Part shown: piece after piece, positions 17,192 through 25,993 of the stretch | Position numbering within the stretch: the stretch's first letter is position 1 | Layout: the number at the start of each line of letters is the position of its first letter | From: Butyricimonas faecalis | Lineage (GTDB): Bacteria > Bacteroidota > Bacteroidia > Bacteroidales > Marinifilaceae | Assembly (NCBI RefSeq): GCF_003991565.1 | Contig: NZ_CP032819.1 | Coordinates: 2,294,001-2,358,000 of the forward strand | Length of the DNA: 64,000 nucleotides | Direction of reading: 5' to 3' | The notes under the pieces: generated by a model | Told to the model about the DNA's origin: nothing | Database searches by the model: none | What the model saw: only the letters and a program-made list of their open reading frames with translations | Position numbers and translations under genes: made by a program

Positions 17192-18235
17192 ATGCAAAAG
17201 AAAGGAAATAAATACGGAACCCACCGTGTAATCGAACCGAAGGGAGTATTACCACAACCCGCCAACAAGATTGACAACAACATGGACGAGATCTACGACA
17301 ACGAGATTCTGATCGACGTTCAGACTTTAAATATCGACTCGGCTAGTTTCACCCAGATCGAGCAACAAGCCGGTGGTGACAAAGCAAAGATCGCCGAGAT
17401 CATGATGGACATTGTTGCAAAACAAGGAAAACATCGTAACCCGGTAACTGGATCCGGCGGTATGTTGTTAGGTACGGTAGAGAAAATCGGTGATGCACTG
17501 AAAGGCAAAATCGATTTGAAAGAAGGTGATAAGATTGCCACGTTGGTTTCTCTTTCTTTGACCCCGCTTCGTATTGACAAGATCAAAGATATTCGTCCGG
17601 AAATCGACCAAGTAGACATCGACGGTAAAGCTATCCTTTTTGAAAGTGGTATCTACGCCAAGATTCCGGCAGACCTTCCTGAAAACTTGGCATTGTCGGC
17701 ATTGGACGTAGCCGGAGCTCCCGCTCAAACCGCTAAATTGGTTAAACCGGGCGATACGGTATTAATCATCGGTGCCGGTGGTAAATCAGGGATGTTGTGC
17801 TGTTACGAAGCTAAAAAACGTGCAGGTGTTACCGGTAAAGTCATCGGTTTGTGCCACAGCCAGAAGAGTACCGAACGTTTACAGAAACTTGGTTTCTGCG
17901 ACTATGTATTCTCTGCCGATGCGACTCAACCCGTTCCGGTAATGGAGAAAATCGAGGAATTGACCAATGGCGAAATGTGCGATATTACAATCAACAATGT
18001 GAACATTACCGATACGGAAATGACCTCTATTCTTTGTACGAAGAACACGGGTATCGTTTACTTCTTCTCTATGGCCACCAGCTTCACGAAAGCAGCCCTT
18101 GGAGCAGAAGGTGTTGGTAGCGACGTGACGATGATCGTTGGTAACGGATACACGAAAGGACATGCAGAGATCACGCTCCAGGAACTGAGAGAATGCGAAG
18201 CCTTGAGAAAGATCTTTACGGAACTTTACGCTTAA
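17192..18235 (+). CDS. kdd: 3,5-diaminohexanoate dehydrogenase, copy 1
   Basis: This 347-residue NAD(P)-dependent dehydrogenase begins MQKKGNKYGTHRVIEPKGVLPQPA. The nucleotide-binding site is DTVLIIGAGGKSGMLCCYEAKK; other family marks are NPVTGSGGMLLGTVEKIG, ALDVAGAPAQTAKLV and FFSMATSFTKAALGAEG. It oxidises L-erythro-3,5-diaminohexanoate to 3-keto-5-aminohexanoate with release of ammonia, between KamDE and Kce. A clear paralog follows at 18323. Confidence 0.94.
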   Translation: MQKKGNKYGTHRVIEPKGVLPQPANKIDNNMDEIYDNEILIDVQTLNIDSASFTQIEQQAGGDKAKIAEIMMDIVAKQGKHRNPVTGSGGMLLGTVEKIGDALKGKIDLKEGDKIATLVSLSLTPLRIDKIKDIRPEIDQVDIDGKAILFESGIYAKIPADLPENLALSALDVAGAPAQTAKLVKPGDTVLIIGAGGKSGMLCCYEAKKRAGVTGKVIGLCHSQKSTERLQKLGFCDYVFSADATQPVPVMEKIEELTNGEMCDITINNVNITDTEMTSILCTKNTGIVYFFSMATSFTKAALGAEGVGSDVTMIVGNGYTKGHAEITLQELRECEALRKIFTELYA

Positions 18236-18246
18236 TCATTTAAGAT

Positions 18247-18287
18247 TTATGATTTACGATTGAGGATGACTCAATCGTAAATCATAA
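18247..18287 (+). repeat. Intergenic hairpin between kdd copies
   Basis: Perfect 18-bp inverted arms (TTATGATTTACGATTGAG and its complement) surround a 5-base loop. No T tract follows, so a simple terminator is unlikely. The motif GATTTACGATT recurs in several other gaps of this operon. Confidence 0.8.
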
Positions 18288-18322
18288 TCTAAAATTCAAA
18301 ATCTAAAATTTAAAATTATTCG

Positions 18323-19360
18323 ATGGACAAGGGTTGCAGATACGGGACACACAGGGTAATTACTCCGGAAGGTACACTTCCGCAACCGGCATTAAAGCTG
18401 GATAACACGATGAGCATTTATGACAACGAGTTGTTGATTGATGTGCAAACATTAAATATTGATTCGGCCAGTTACACGCAGATCAAAAGCGCTTGCAACG
18501 GGAATGCGGACAAAATGAAAGAGATGATTCTTTCTATCGTGGAGGAGAGAGGTAAAATGCAAAATCCTGTTACCGGATCGGGGGGTATGCTGATCGGAAC
18601 GGTGAAAGAGATCGGGCCTAACTTCCCGGATAAGTCCCTGAAGGTTGGAGACAAAATTGCCACACTGGTCTCCTTATCCCTGACTCCATTGAAAATAAAC
18701 AAGATCAAACATCTTGACCCGGCATCGGATCAAGTAGACGTGGATGCGCAAGCCATCCTATTTGAAAGCGGTTTATACGCCGTGCTACCGAATGATATTC
18801 CGGAGAAACTGGCATTAGCCGTATTGGACGTGGCAGGAGCCCCGGCTCAAGTGGCCCGTCTGGTAAAAGAAGGCGATACGGTATGTATCATCGGAGGAGG
18901 AGGAAAGTCTGGAGTGCTTTGTTGCTACCAGGCCATGAAAAACGTCGGGCCTTACGGAAAGGTCATCGTGGTGGAATACTCGGAAGAGAATGCCCAGAGA
19001 ATTAAAGATATGAATCTCGCCACTCACGTTATTGTTGCCGACGCGACAAAAGTGATGGACGTGTATAAAAAAGTGACTGCTATTGCAGGGGAAAGAGGTT
19101 GTGAGGTTACCATCAACAATGTAAATGTTCCCTCGACAGAGATGACCTCGATTCTCGTCACGAAAGGACAAGGATGCGTTTATTTCTTCTCCATGGCGAC
19201 CAGCTTCACGAAAGCTGCATTGGGAGCCGAAGGAGTAGGAAAAGATATAAATTTAATTGTAGGAAACGGATACGCCAAAGGACATGCCGAACTGACACTG
19301 AATATCATTCGGGAGTCTGAGAAAATCCGGGAACTATTTAACAGACTGTACGTGAAATAA
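18323..19360 (+). CDS. kdd: 3,5-diaminohexanoate dehydrogenase, copy 2
   Basis: This 345-residue paralog of the preceding gene is similar from end to end: CRYGTHRVITPEGTLPQPA, NPVTGSGGMLIGTVKEIG, VCIIGGGGKSGVLCCYQAMK and FFSMATSFTKAALGAEGVG. The dinucleotide site has GGGGKSG instead of GAGGKSG. The residues after the glycine-rich loop differ (VVEYSEENAQR here, GLCHSQKSTER in copy 1), where NAD or NADP choice is usually set. Both frames are intact, so the two may differ in cofactor, stereoisomer or expression. Confidence 0.9.
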   Translation: MDKGCRYGTHRVITPEGTLPQPALKLDNTMSIYDNELLIDVQTLNIDSASYTQIKSACNGNADKMKEMILSIVEERGKMQNPVTGSGGMLIGTVKEIGPNFPDKSLKVGDKIATLVSLSLTPLKINKIKHLDPASDQVDVDAQAILFESGLYAVLPNDIPEKLALAVLDVAGAPAQVARLVKEGDTVCIIGGGGKSGVLCCYQAMKNVGPYGKVIVVEYSEENAQRIKDMNLATHVIVADATKVMDVYKKVTAIAGERGCEVTINNVNVPSTEMTSILVTKGQGCVYFFSMATSFTKAALGAEGVGKDINLIVGNGYAKGHAELTLNIIRESEKIRELFNRLYVK

Positions 19361-19491
19361 AAATGTAGAATTTAGAATTTAAAATGTAGAACGAGCTATT
19401 TTTTAATCTAAAATCAAAACGCCGGAAGCGCTCACCGCGCACTAGGGCAATTTAAAATTTAAAATCTAAAATCTAAAATAAATAAACTGAG

Positions 19492-20736
19492 ATGGCTGAA
19501 AGCAGACGAAAAGAATTTTTTCCGGAAGTAACAGATGAACAATGGAACGACTGGAAATGGCAAGTGAAAAACAGAATTGAGACTGTGGATCAATTAAAAA
19601 AATATCTTGATCTGGATCCTAGCGAAGAAGAGGGCATTCGCAACGCATTAAAAATGTTGAGAATGGCAATCACCCCGTACTATTTGAGTTTAATTGACAA
19701 GAACAACCCGCATTGCCCGATTCGTAAACAAGCGGTTCCTTCCGCGTTGGAGTTACACAAGGCTAGTGCAGACTTGGAAGACCCGCTACACGAAGACAGC
19801 GATTCTCCCGTACCGGGATTAACTCACCGTTATCCGGACCGGGTGTTGTTCCTGATCACGGACCAATGTTCCATGTACTGCCGTCACTGTACCCGTAGAC
19901 GTTTTGCCGGACAAAAAGACAGTGCCTCCCCAACCGAGCGTATTGATAAATGTATCGAATACATTGCCAAGACTCCGCAAGTAAGAGACGTGCTGTTGTC
20001 CGGTGGTGACGCATTGTTGGTAAGCGACGATCGTTTGGAATACATCATCAGTCGATTGAGAGCCATTCCTCACGTGGAAATCATCCGTATCGGTAGCCGC
20101 ACCCCGGTAGTATGCCCGCAAAGAATTACCCCGGAGTTGGTGAATATGCTGAAAAAATATCACCCGATTTGGTTAAATACCCACTTCAATCATCCCAATG
20201 AGATCACGGAAGAATCAGCTGCTGCTTGCGCCCGCTTGGCTGATGCAGGTATCCCGTTAGGAAACCAGACCGTGTTATTGAGAGGTATCAACGATTGTAC
20301 CTACGTGATGAAAAAATTGATGCATGGATTGGTAAAAATGCGTGTTCGTCCGTACTACATTTATCAATGTGATCTTTCCATGGGCATCGAGCACTTCCGT
20401 ACTCCGGTTTCCAAAGGTATCGAGATCATCGAAAACTTACGCGGACACACTTCCGGATATGCCGTTCCCACGTTCGTGGTTGACGCTCCCGGTGGTGGAG
20501 GTAAGACTCCGGTAATGCCGAACTACGTGATCTCTCAATCTCCGAACCGCGTTGTATTGAGAAACTACGAAGGTGTTATCACCACCTACACGGAACCGAC
20601 AGATTACAAGGAAGAGTGTCACTGTCCGGAATGCGAAAAAGCTCGCAAAGAAGGCGTTGCCGCCCTGCTAAATGGTGATATGCTCTCCATCGAACCGAAA
20701 CACTTGGCTCGTAACGAGAGAAATCATCACGAATAA
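19492..20736 (+). CDS. kamA: Lysine 2,3-aminomutase
   Basis: This 414-residue radical SAM enzyme has the cluster motif CSMYCRHC (Cys126/130/133), the PLP lysine in APGGGGKTP (Lys338), substrate aspartates in YQCDLSMG (Asp294) and VVDAPGG (Asp331), and zinc cysteines at the C-terminus (CHCPEC) plus Cys269. These sit one residue off the numbering I recall for the Clostridium subterminale enzyme. It turns L-lysine into L-beta-lysine, the first step of the pathway. Confidence 0.97.
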   Translation: MAESRRKEFFPEVTDEQWNDWKWQVKNRIETVDQLKKYLDLDPSEEEGIRNALKMLRMAITPYYLSLIDKNNPHCPIRKQAVPSALELHKASADLEDPLHEDSDSPVPGLTHRYPDRVLFLITDQCSMYCRHCTRRRFAGQKDSASPTERIDKCIEYIAKTPQVRDVLLSGGDALLVSDDRLEYIISRLRAIPHVEIIRIGSRTPVVCPQRITPELVNMLKKYHPIWLNTHFNHPNEITEESAAACARLADAGIPLGNQTVLLRGINDCTYVMKKLMHGLVKMRVRPYYIYQCDLSMGIEHFRTPVSKGIEIIENLRGHTSGYAVPTFVVDAPGGGGKTPVMPNYVISQSPNRVVLRNYEGVITTYTEPTDYKEECHCPECEKARKEGVAALLNGDMLSIEPKHLARNERNHHE

Positions 20737-20744
20737 AATAATTT

Positions 20745-20794
20745 TAGATTTACGATTTAAGATCGTTGATTCACTTTCTTAAATCGTAAATCTA
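20745..20794 (+). repeat. Intergenic hairpin after kamA
   Basis: Perfect 18-bp inverted arms (TAGATTTACGATTTAAGA and its complement) surround a 14-base loop. The rest of the gap up to 20862 is AT-rich with repeated AAATC units. There is no T tract, so read-through to the next gene is expected. Confidence 0.75.
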
Positions 20795-20862
20795 TAATTA
20801 AACGAGTACAGGATCGTGCGTGGAAATCTAAAATCATAAATCGTAAATCATAAATTCAAACC

Positions 20863-21867
20863 GTGTTTATCGAGGAGATTCTAAAATACAATAGTATAGC
20901 AATCGTGGGTCTGGCAAAAAATGCCGGAAAAACGGAATGCTTGAACTATATTCTTCGGAAAGTGAAGAATACGGGGAAGCGTTTCGCCCTTACCTCAATA
21001 GGCATCGACGGGGAAAACAGGGATCAAGTTTGCCAAACACCCAAACCGGAAATTGAAATTTTCGAAGATATGATATTCATCACATCGGAGATGCATTATC
21101 GGTCCAAACGTTTGGTGGCAGAAATCATGGATGTCAGCACACAACAAACCTCGTTAGGACGTCTGGTAACCGCCAGGGCCGTCAGTTCGGGGAAAGCCTT
21201 GTTATCAGGGCCTGCCGACACGGGATCATTGAAAACCCTCATCCAAAAGATGAAACGCTTTGACGTGGACACCACCATCGTCGACGGGGCACTATCCCGG
21301 CTCAGTCTCAGCTCTCCAGCTGTGACGGAAGCCATGGTACTAGCCACGGGAGCTGCGGTATCCTGCAATATTCCTCAATTGGTTAGAAAAACAAAATACG
21401 TGTATGACCTCATTTGCTTGGAGAAAGCAGAGCCGGAAATTATCCGGCAACTGATTGACATCGAGCAAGGGATGTGGTCCATTGATGAAAACGGGAAAGT
21501 TCACGATCTGAACATACCTTCCGTGTTTATGCTTGAAAATAACAAAGATGAAGTTTTCAAGTACGGGAACACGTTGTACGTGGCAGGCGCCATCAGCGAC
21601 AAATTATTGCAATTTCTACGGCAACAAAAGCAAATCAAGGAGATCACACTGATTATCCGTGATTTCACCAAAGTGTTTGCCTCCATGGAAACGTACTATG
21701 CCTTCCTTAAAAAAGGTGGCACCATGAAAGTATTGCAAAAAAGTAAACTACTGGCTGTTTGCATCAATCCCCAATCCCCGGAAGGATATTGTCTGGATTC
21801 CGACGAACTGAGAGTAGCCATGCAAGAGAGCTTGGGTATTCCTGTTTATGACGTTAAGAAAATGTAG
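20863..21867 (+). CDS. P-loop protein of lysine-aminomutase clusters (likely KamDE accessory)
   Basis: This 334-residue protein starts with GTG (FIEEILKYNSIAIVG). A Walker A-type loop GLAKNAGKTECLNYIL lies near residues 16-31, and VDGALSRLSLSSPAVTEAM may hold the acidic partner. No membrane or signal segment. A protein of this kind, sometimes labelled KamB in my recollection, stands beside a MutS-like gene in kam clusters of Fusobacterium and Clostridium. B12-dependent aminomutases inactivate themselves, so a reactivase or cofactor-loading role is reasonable but is inference from context. Confidence 0.7.
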   Translation: MFIEEILKYNSIAIVGLAKNAGKTECLNYILRKVKNTGKRFALTSIGIDGENRDQVCQTPKPEIEIFEDMIFITSEMHYRSKRLVAEIMDVSTQQTSLGRLVTARAVSSGKALLSGPADTGSLKTLIQKMKRFDVDTTIVDGALSRLSLSSPAVTEAMVLATGAAVSCNIPQLVRKTKYVYDLICLEKAEPEIIRQLIDIEQGMWSIDENGKVHDLNIPSVFMLENNKDEVFKYGNTLYVAGAISDKLLQFLRQQKQIKEITLIIRDFTKVFASMETYYAFLKKGGTMKVLQKSKLLAVCINPQSPEGYCLDSDELRVAMQESLGIPVYDVKKM

Positions 21868-21990
21868 AATTTAGAATGAAATGTTTCCCGAAAACGATGA
21901 GTATTCCAACTCTCCCTCTGTTTATAGAGGAAGTACGGCAAAGCCGGGAGAGAGTTCAATCTAAAATCTAAAATCATTAAATCTAAAATT
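21868..21990 (+). repeat. Intergenic repeat family B, copy 1
   Basis: The stretch from TTTAGAATGAAATGTTTCCC through CCAACTCTCCCTC and TTTATAGAGG to GAGTTCAATCTAAAATC matches 32089-32207 base by base with scattered differences. A stem (CTCTCCCTC...GAGAGAG) is possible. There is no coding frame. Confidence 0.75.
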
Positions 21991-21997
21991 AGTAGCG

Positions 21998-23413
21998 GTG
22001 TTTTTAAGAAGTGCCATAGAAGAAATTAAAGGGTTCAGATTCATGATCGACAAACTGGAAATTCAATCCGGTCTGGCAAAACGAATCTTGAATACACTAC
22101 CTTATTTGCATACCCCGGAAGCAATTGCCCAGGAATTGGACAAAACCGAGGTCATGCGAAATATTCTACAAACCTCCGCACAAACAGACACCATTACCAA
22201 GATCAAGGTCAAACTGATGCAAGTGAAGGACATCCGGGGCACGGCAAACCGGGTAACAGAATCGCAGGTACTGGATGACATTGAACTATTTGAATTAAAA
22301 GCTTTCTCTTTGCTGGTCGTGGAGATGCGGGAATTACTCCTATCGGCAAATATTACGGTCGTTTCACTCCCGGATTTGGAACCGGTAGTAGACATTTTAG
22401 ATCCCGAAAAGATGCGTATTCCTCATTTTTACGTGTACGATGCCTATTCCCCGGAACTGGCAGCCCTACGGGCAAAAATGAAAGCGCTCAAAATGGATGG
22501 AAAAACAGAGGAACGAGTACTGGATCAACTTCTATTCGAGCATACGGAATTAGAAGACCGGATTCGGGAAAAGTTATCCGAACAGATTCATCCCTATAAA
22601 AAAGAAATTAACGAAGCCCTGACAAACACGGCGACTTTAGATATTCTGTTGGCCAAAGCCCAACAGACCATTGATATGCAGTTGTGTAAACCGGAAATTT
22701 CCACCGGCACGACTCGCTATACAAAAATATTCAACCCACAGGTAAAAGAGGTACTTTGGCAAGAAGGCAAAAAATTTCAGGCCATTGACATTGACATCGA
22801 GCAAGGTGCCTGCCTGATTACCGGAGCCAACATGGCCGGGAAAAGCGTTATCTTGAAAACCGTGGCACTGGCACAGACGTTATTCCAATTCGGATTCTAC
22901 GTTCCGGCAGAACAAGCCGAGATTGCATTGGTTGACGAAGTTCTCCTTTGTATCGGGGACGAACAATCCGAATTAAGCGGCCTGTCCTCGTACGCCTCGG
23001 AAATGCTGCGGGTAAACGCCATTGTTCAGGATGTGAAAGCAGGCAAAAATGCTTTAATCCTGATTGATGAACTGGCAAGAACCACGAACCCCACGGAAGG
23101 AAAAGCGATCGTGAATGCCATGCTCGATTTTCTGACAGATCAACAGGCTCGCTCCTTGATTACCAGCCATTACAGTGGGATCAAAGCCCGTTGCAAAAAG
23201 ATGCGGGTAAAAGGATTTGTCAAAGAACACGTGAAAGGTCAATTGACCATCAACAACATAAACGAGTACATCGATTACTCGCTAATCGAAGATACTCATG
23301 ACTCCGTGCCGCAAGAAGCCATGCGCATCGCCCGTATTCTAGGCGTTGACGAAGAATTGTTGGACAAGGCGGAGGAGTTTTTGAATGATGAAGAGAAGGA
23401 GAACAGAAATTAA
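21998..23413 (+). CDS. MutS-like ATPase of lysine-aminomutase clusters
   Basis: GTG start at 21998 (471 residues); an internal ATG at 22043 (MIDKLEIQ) is an alternative. Only the MutS core, clamp and ATPase parts are present; the mismatch-reading N-terminal domain is missing. ATPase motifs: ITGANMAGKSVILKTVA, the signature SELSGLSSYASEMLRV, Walker B ALILIDELARTT and SLITSHYSG. It sits 15 bases before kamD and follows the P-loop gene. Given its place among B12-enzyme genes, handling or reactivation of KamDE is more likely than DNA repair; that is inference. Confidence 0.8.
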   Translation: MFLRSAIEEIKGFRFMIDKLEIQSGLAKRILNTLPYLHTPEAIAQELDKTEVMRNILQTSAQTDTITKIKVKLMQVKDIRGTANRVTESQVLDDIELFELKAFSLLVVEMRELLLSANITVVSLPDLEPVVDILDPEKMRIPHFYVYDAYSPELAALRAKMKALKMDGKTEERVLDQLLFEHTELEDRIREKLSEQIHPYKKEINEALTNTATLDILLAKAQQTIDMQLCKPEISTGTTRYTKIFNPQVKEVLWQEGKKFQAIDIDIEQGACLITGANMAGKSVILKTVALAQTLFQFGFYVPAEQAEIALVDEVLLCIGDEQSELSGLSSYASEMLRVNAIVQDVKAGKNALILIDELARTTNPTEGKAIVNAMLDFLTDQQARSLITSHYSGIKARCKKMRVKGFVKEHVKGQLTINNINEYIDYSLIEDTHDSVPQEAMRIARILGVDEELLDKAEEFLNDEEKENRN

Positions 23414-23428
23414 TAACAGAACAAAGAT

Positions 23429-24985
23429 ATGCAGAACAGTAAACTAGGGCTTGATTTTACCAAAGTGGCACACGCAAAGGACGTGGCCCGAAAGATAGCC
23501 GACGATGTACAAAAATTCGTGGAACAATACTCTACCGTCGCCGTAGAGCGTACGCTATGCCGTTTGCTCGGCATTGACGGGATCGATGCGAACACCGTAC
23601 CCCTACCCAACGTGTTGGTAGACGAGATCAAAGACAAAGGCGTGTTAGGTGAAGGTATTTTATTCTTCCTCGGAAACGCTATCGTGGAAACCGGAATGAA
23701 CCCGCAACAAATAGCAGAGAAGGTTGCAGAGGGAACACTGGATATCACCACGTTACCCATTCATCCGACAGACAAGATTAAAGCCGCATTGAAACCTCAC
23801 GTTGACGCAAGTATCAAACGGATCAGCGACCGCCGTGCCAAGAAGGAAAACTACTTAAACACGATCGGGGAAGGTCCGAAACCTTACCTCTACGTGATCG
23901 TGGCTACCGGAAATATCTATGAAGACGTGGTACAAGCTCAGGCTGCCGCACGTCAGGGAGCAGACATCATTGCCGTAATCCGTACAACAGGGCAGAGTTT
24001 GTTGGATTACGTGCCTTATGGAGCTACCACGGAAGGATTCGGGGGAACATTCGCGACACAGGAAAACTTCCGCATTATGCGTAAGGCTTTGGATGAAGTA
24101 GGCGAAGAAGTAGGCCGTTACATTCGCTTATGTAACTATTGCTCCGGCTTGTGTATGCCGGAAATTGCGGCCATGGGAGCATTGGAAGGATTGGACGTCA
24201 TGTTGAACGACGCTCTTTACGGTATCCTGTTCCGGGATATCAACATGCAGCGTACACTGGTTGACCAATTCATGTCAAGAGTAATCAACGGATTTGCCGG
24301 AGTAATCATCAACACCGGAGAGGATAACTACCTGACGACCGCTGATGCCGTGGAACAAGCACACACCGTGCTGGCATCCGACTTGATCAACGAGCAATTG
24401 GCCTTGATCGCTGGACTGAAAGAAGAACAAATGGGATTAGGACACGCTTTCGAAATGGATCCGTCTCTTGAAAACGGATTCTTGCTGGAATTGGCCCAAG
24501 CGCAAATGACCCGTGAGATCTTCCCGAAAGCCACTTTAAAATATATGCCTCCGACCAAATTCATGACGGGAAATATTTTCCGAGGACACATTCAGGATGC
24601 ACTTTTCAACATGATCGGAATCTGGACTTCACAAGGTATCCAATTGCTGGGAATGCCGACGGAAGCTATCCACACGCCGTTCATGTCCGACCGCTATCTC
24701 TCTATCGAGAACGCCAAATATATCTTTAATAACATGAAGAATATCGGTGACGAAGTAGAGTTTAAAAAAGACGGTATCATCCAGAGTCGTGCCAAGGAAG
24801 TATTGAACAACGCTATCGCGTTACTTGAAAACATTGAACGTGAAGGTCTTTTTACCGCTCTGGAAAAAGGAATCTTCGGTGACGTAAAACGTCCGAAGAA
24901 TGGTGGTAAGGGACTTGACGGAGTTACCCCCAAAGGTGCTAACTACTACAACCCGTTTATCGAGTTAATGCTGAAAGGCAATTGA
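23429..24985 (+). CDS. kamD: Lysine 5,6-aminomutase, alpha subunit
   Basis: This 518-residue protein begins MQNSKLGLDFTKVAHAKDVARKIADD, as in KamD. It is a TIM-barrel protein that binds PLP and substrate together with the B12 subunit KamE encoded 134 bases later. Conserved stretches include VERTLCRLLGIDG, YGATTEGFGGTFATQENFR and NYCSGLCMPEIA. With KamE it moves the amino group of beta-lysine from C6 to C5, giving 3,5-diaminohexanoate. Confidence 0.96.
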   Translation: MQNSKLGLDFTKVAHAKDVARKIADDVQKFVEQYSTVAVERTLCRLLGIDGIDANTVPLPNVLVDEIKDKGVLGEGILFFLGNAIVETGMNPQQIAEKVAEGTLDITTLPIHPTDKIKAALKPHVDASIKRISDRRAKKENYLNTIGEGPKPYLYVIVATGNIYEDVVQAQAAARQGADIIAVIRTTGQSLLDYVPYGATTEGFGGTFATQENFRIMRKALDEVGEEVGRYIRLCNYCSGLCMPEIAAMGALEGLDVMLNDALYGILFRDINMQRTLVDQFMSRVINGFAGVIINTGEDNYLTTADAVEQAHTVLASDLINEQLALIAGLKEEQMGLGHAFEMDPSLENGFLLELAQAQMTREIFPKATLKYMPPTKFMTGNIFRGHIQDALFNMIGIWTSQGIQLLGMPTEAIHTPFMSDRYLSIENAKYIFNNMKNIGDEVEFKKDGIIQSRAKEVLNNAIALLENIEREGLFTALEKGIFGDVKRPKNGGKGLDGVTPKGANYYNPFIELMLKGN

Positions 24986-25115
24986 AAATTGAAAATTGAG
25001 AATTGAAAATGACGACTTGTCATTTTTAGTTCCAAGTTTCAAGAGAGTGAATAAAAATAAAATTTAAACCTATGCGATTGATAATTTTCAATTTTGCATT
25101 TTCAATTTTCAATTC
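24980..25115 (+). repeat. Large imperfect inverted repeat between kamD and kamE
   Basis: Arms made of TTGAAAATTGAAAATTGAGAA type units (about 24980-25011) and ATTTTCAATTTTCAATTC type units (about 25083-25115) are inverted with respect to each other. They flank about 70 bases that include a small TGACGACTTGTCA hairpin. The left arm includes the kamD stop codon. Confidence 0.7.
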
Positions 25116-25118
25116 ATT

Positions 25119-25907
25119 ATGAGTGGAGGATTATATTCTACTGAAAAAAATGATTTCGACCAGACGCTGGATCTGAAAAAAATAAAACCCTACGGGGACA
25201 CGATGAACGACGGGAAAACCCAATTGAGTTTCACGTTGCCCGTGCCTGCCGGAGATGAGGCTATCGAAGCCGCAAAACAATTATTGAAAAAAATGGGATT
25301 CGAAAACCCGCAAGTGGTATTCCACAAAGAGTTGACCAAAGGCTTCACCTTCTTCAACTGCTACGGTAGCTGCACGCACACCGTGGACTTCACGAGCATT
25401 CATGTCCCGAAAGTAGAAGGAACGAAATGGGATATGCACGAAACAGACGAGTTCATCCGTGAGAACATCGGACGTCCTTTGATTGTTGTGGGAGCAAGTA
25501 CCGGAACCGACGCTCACACCGTGGGTATCGATGCCATCATGAACATGAAAGGCTTTGCCGGACACTACGGACTGGAACGTTACGACATGATCGAGGCGCA
25601 CAACCTGGGAAGTCAGGTTCCCAACGAGGAGTTTATTGCCAAAGCTATCGAGCTGAAAGCCGATGCTCTTCTCGTATCCCAGACTGTTACCCAGAAAGAT
25701 ATTCATATCAAGAACTTGACGGAACTCGTGGAGATGCTGGAAGCCGAAGGATTACGCGACAAAGTTATCCTTGCCTGCGGAGGTCCTCGTATCTCTCACG
25801 AGCTGGCAAAAGAACTTGGTTACGACGCGGGATTCGGCATGAACACTTACGCAGATGACGTGGCGTCATTCATTGCACAAGAATTTGTTAGAAGAAAAAA
25901 TAAATAA
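25119..25907 (+). CDS. kamE: Lysine 5,6-aminomutase, beta subunit (cobalamin-binding)
   Basis: The 262-residue protein carries the B12 motif D-x-H-x-x-G as DAHTVG, with His133 as lower axial ligand. Lys144 in NMKGFAGHYG lies 11 residues on and matches the lysine that holds PLP in the resting enzyme. Both numbers equal those I recall for the Clostridium sticklandii protein. The C-terminal Rossmann-like half (ALLVSQTVTQKD, VILACGGPRISHELAKELGYDAGFG) is the cobalamin domain. Confidence 0.97.
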   Translation: MSGGLYSTEKNDFDQTLDLKKIKPYGDTMNDGKTQLSFTLPVPAGDEAIEAAKQLLKKMGFENPQVVFHKELTKGFTFFNCYGSCTHTVDFTSIHVPKVEGTKWDMHETDEFIRENIGRPLIVVGASTGTDAHTVGIDAIMNMKGFAGHYGLERYDMIEAHNLGSQVPNEEFIAKAIELKADALLVSQTVTQKDIHIKNLTELVEMLEAEGLRDKVILACGGPRISHELAKELGYDAGFGMNTYADDVASFIAQEFVRRKNK

Positions 25908-25993
25908 TTAATTTACGATTTATGATTCATGATTTACGATTCGTTATTTAAGAATCTAAAATCTAAAATCAAAAAATCTAAAATCAAAACGGT

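Noticed and set aside
18247..18287. Terminator between the two kdd genes
   Set aside because: The stem is strong but no T tract follows and both flanks belong to one pathway; kept as a repeat hairpin.
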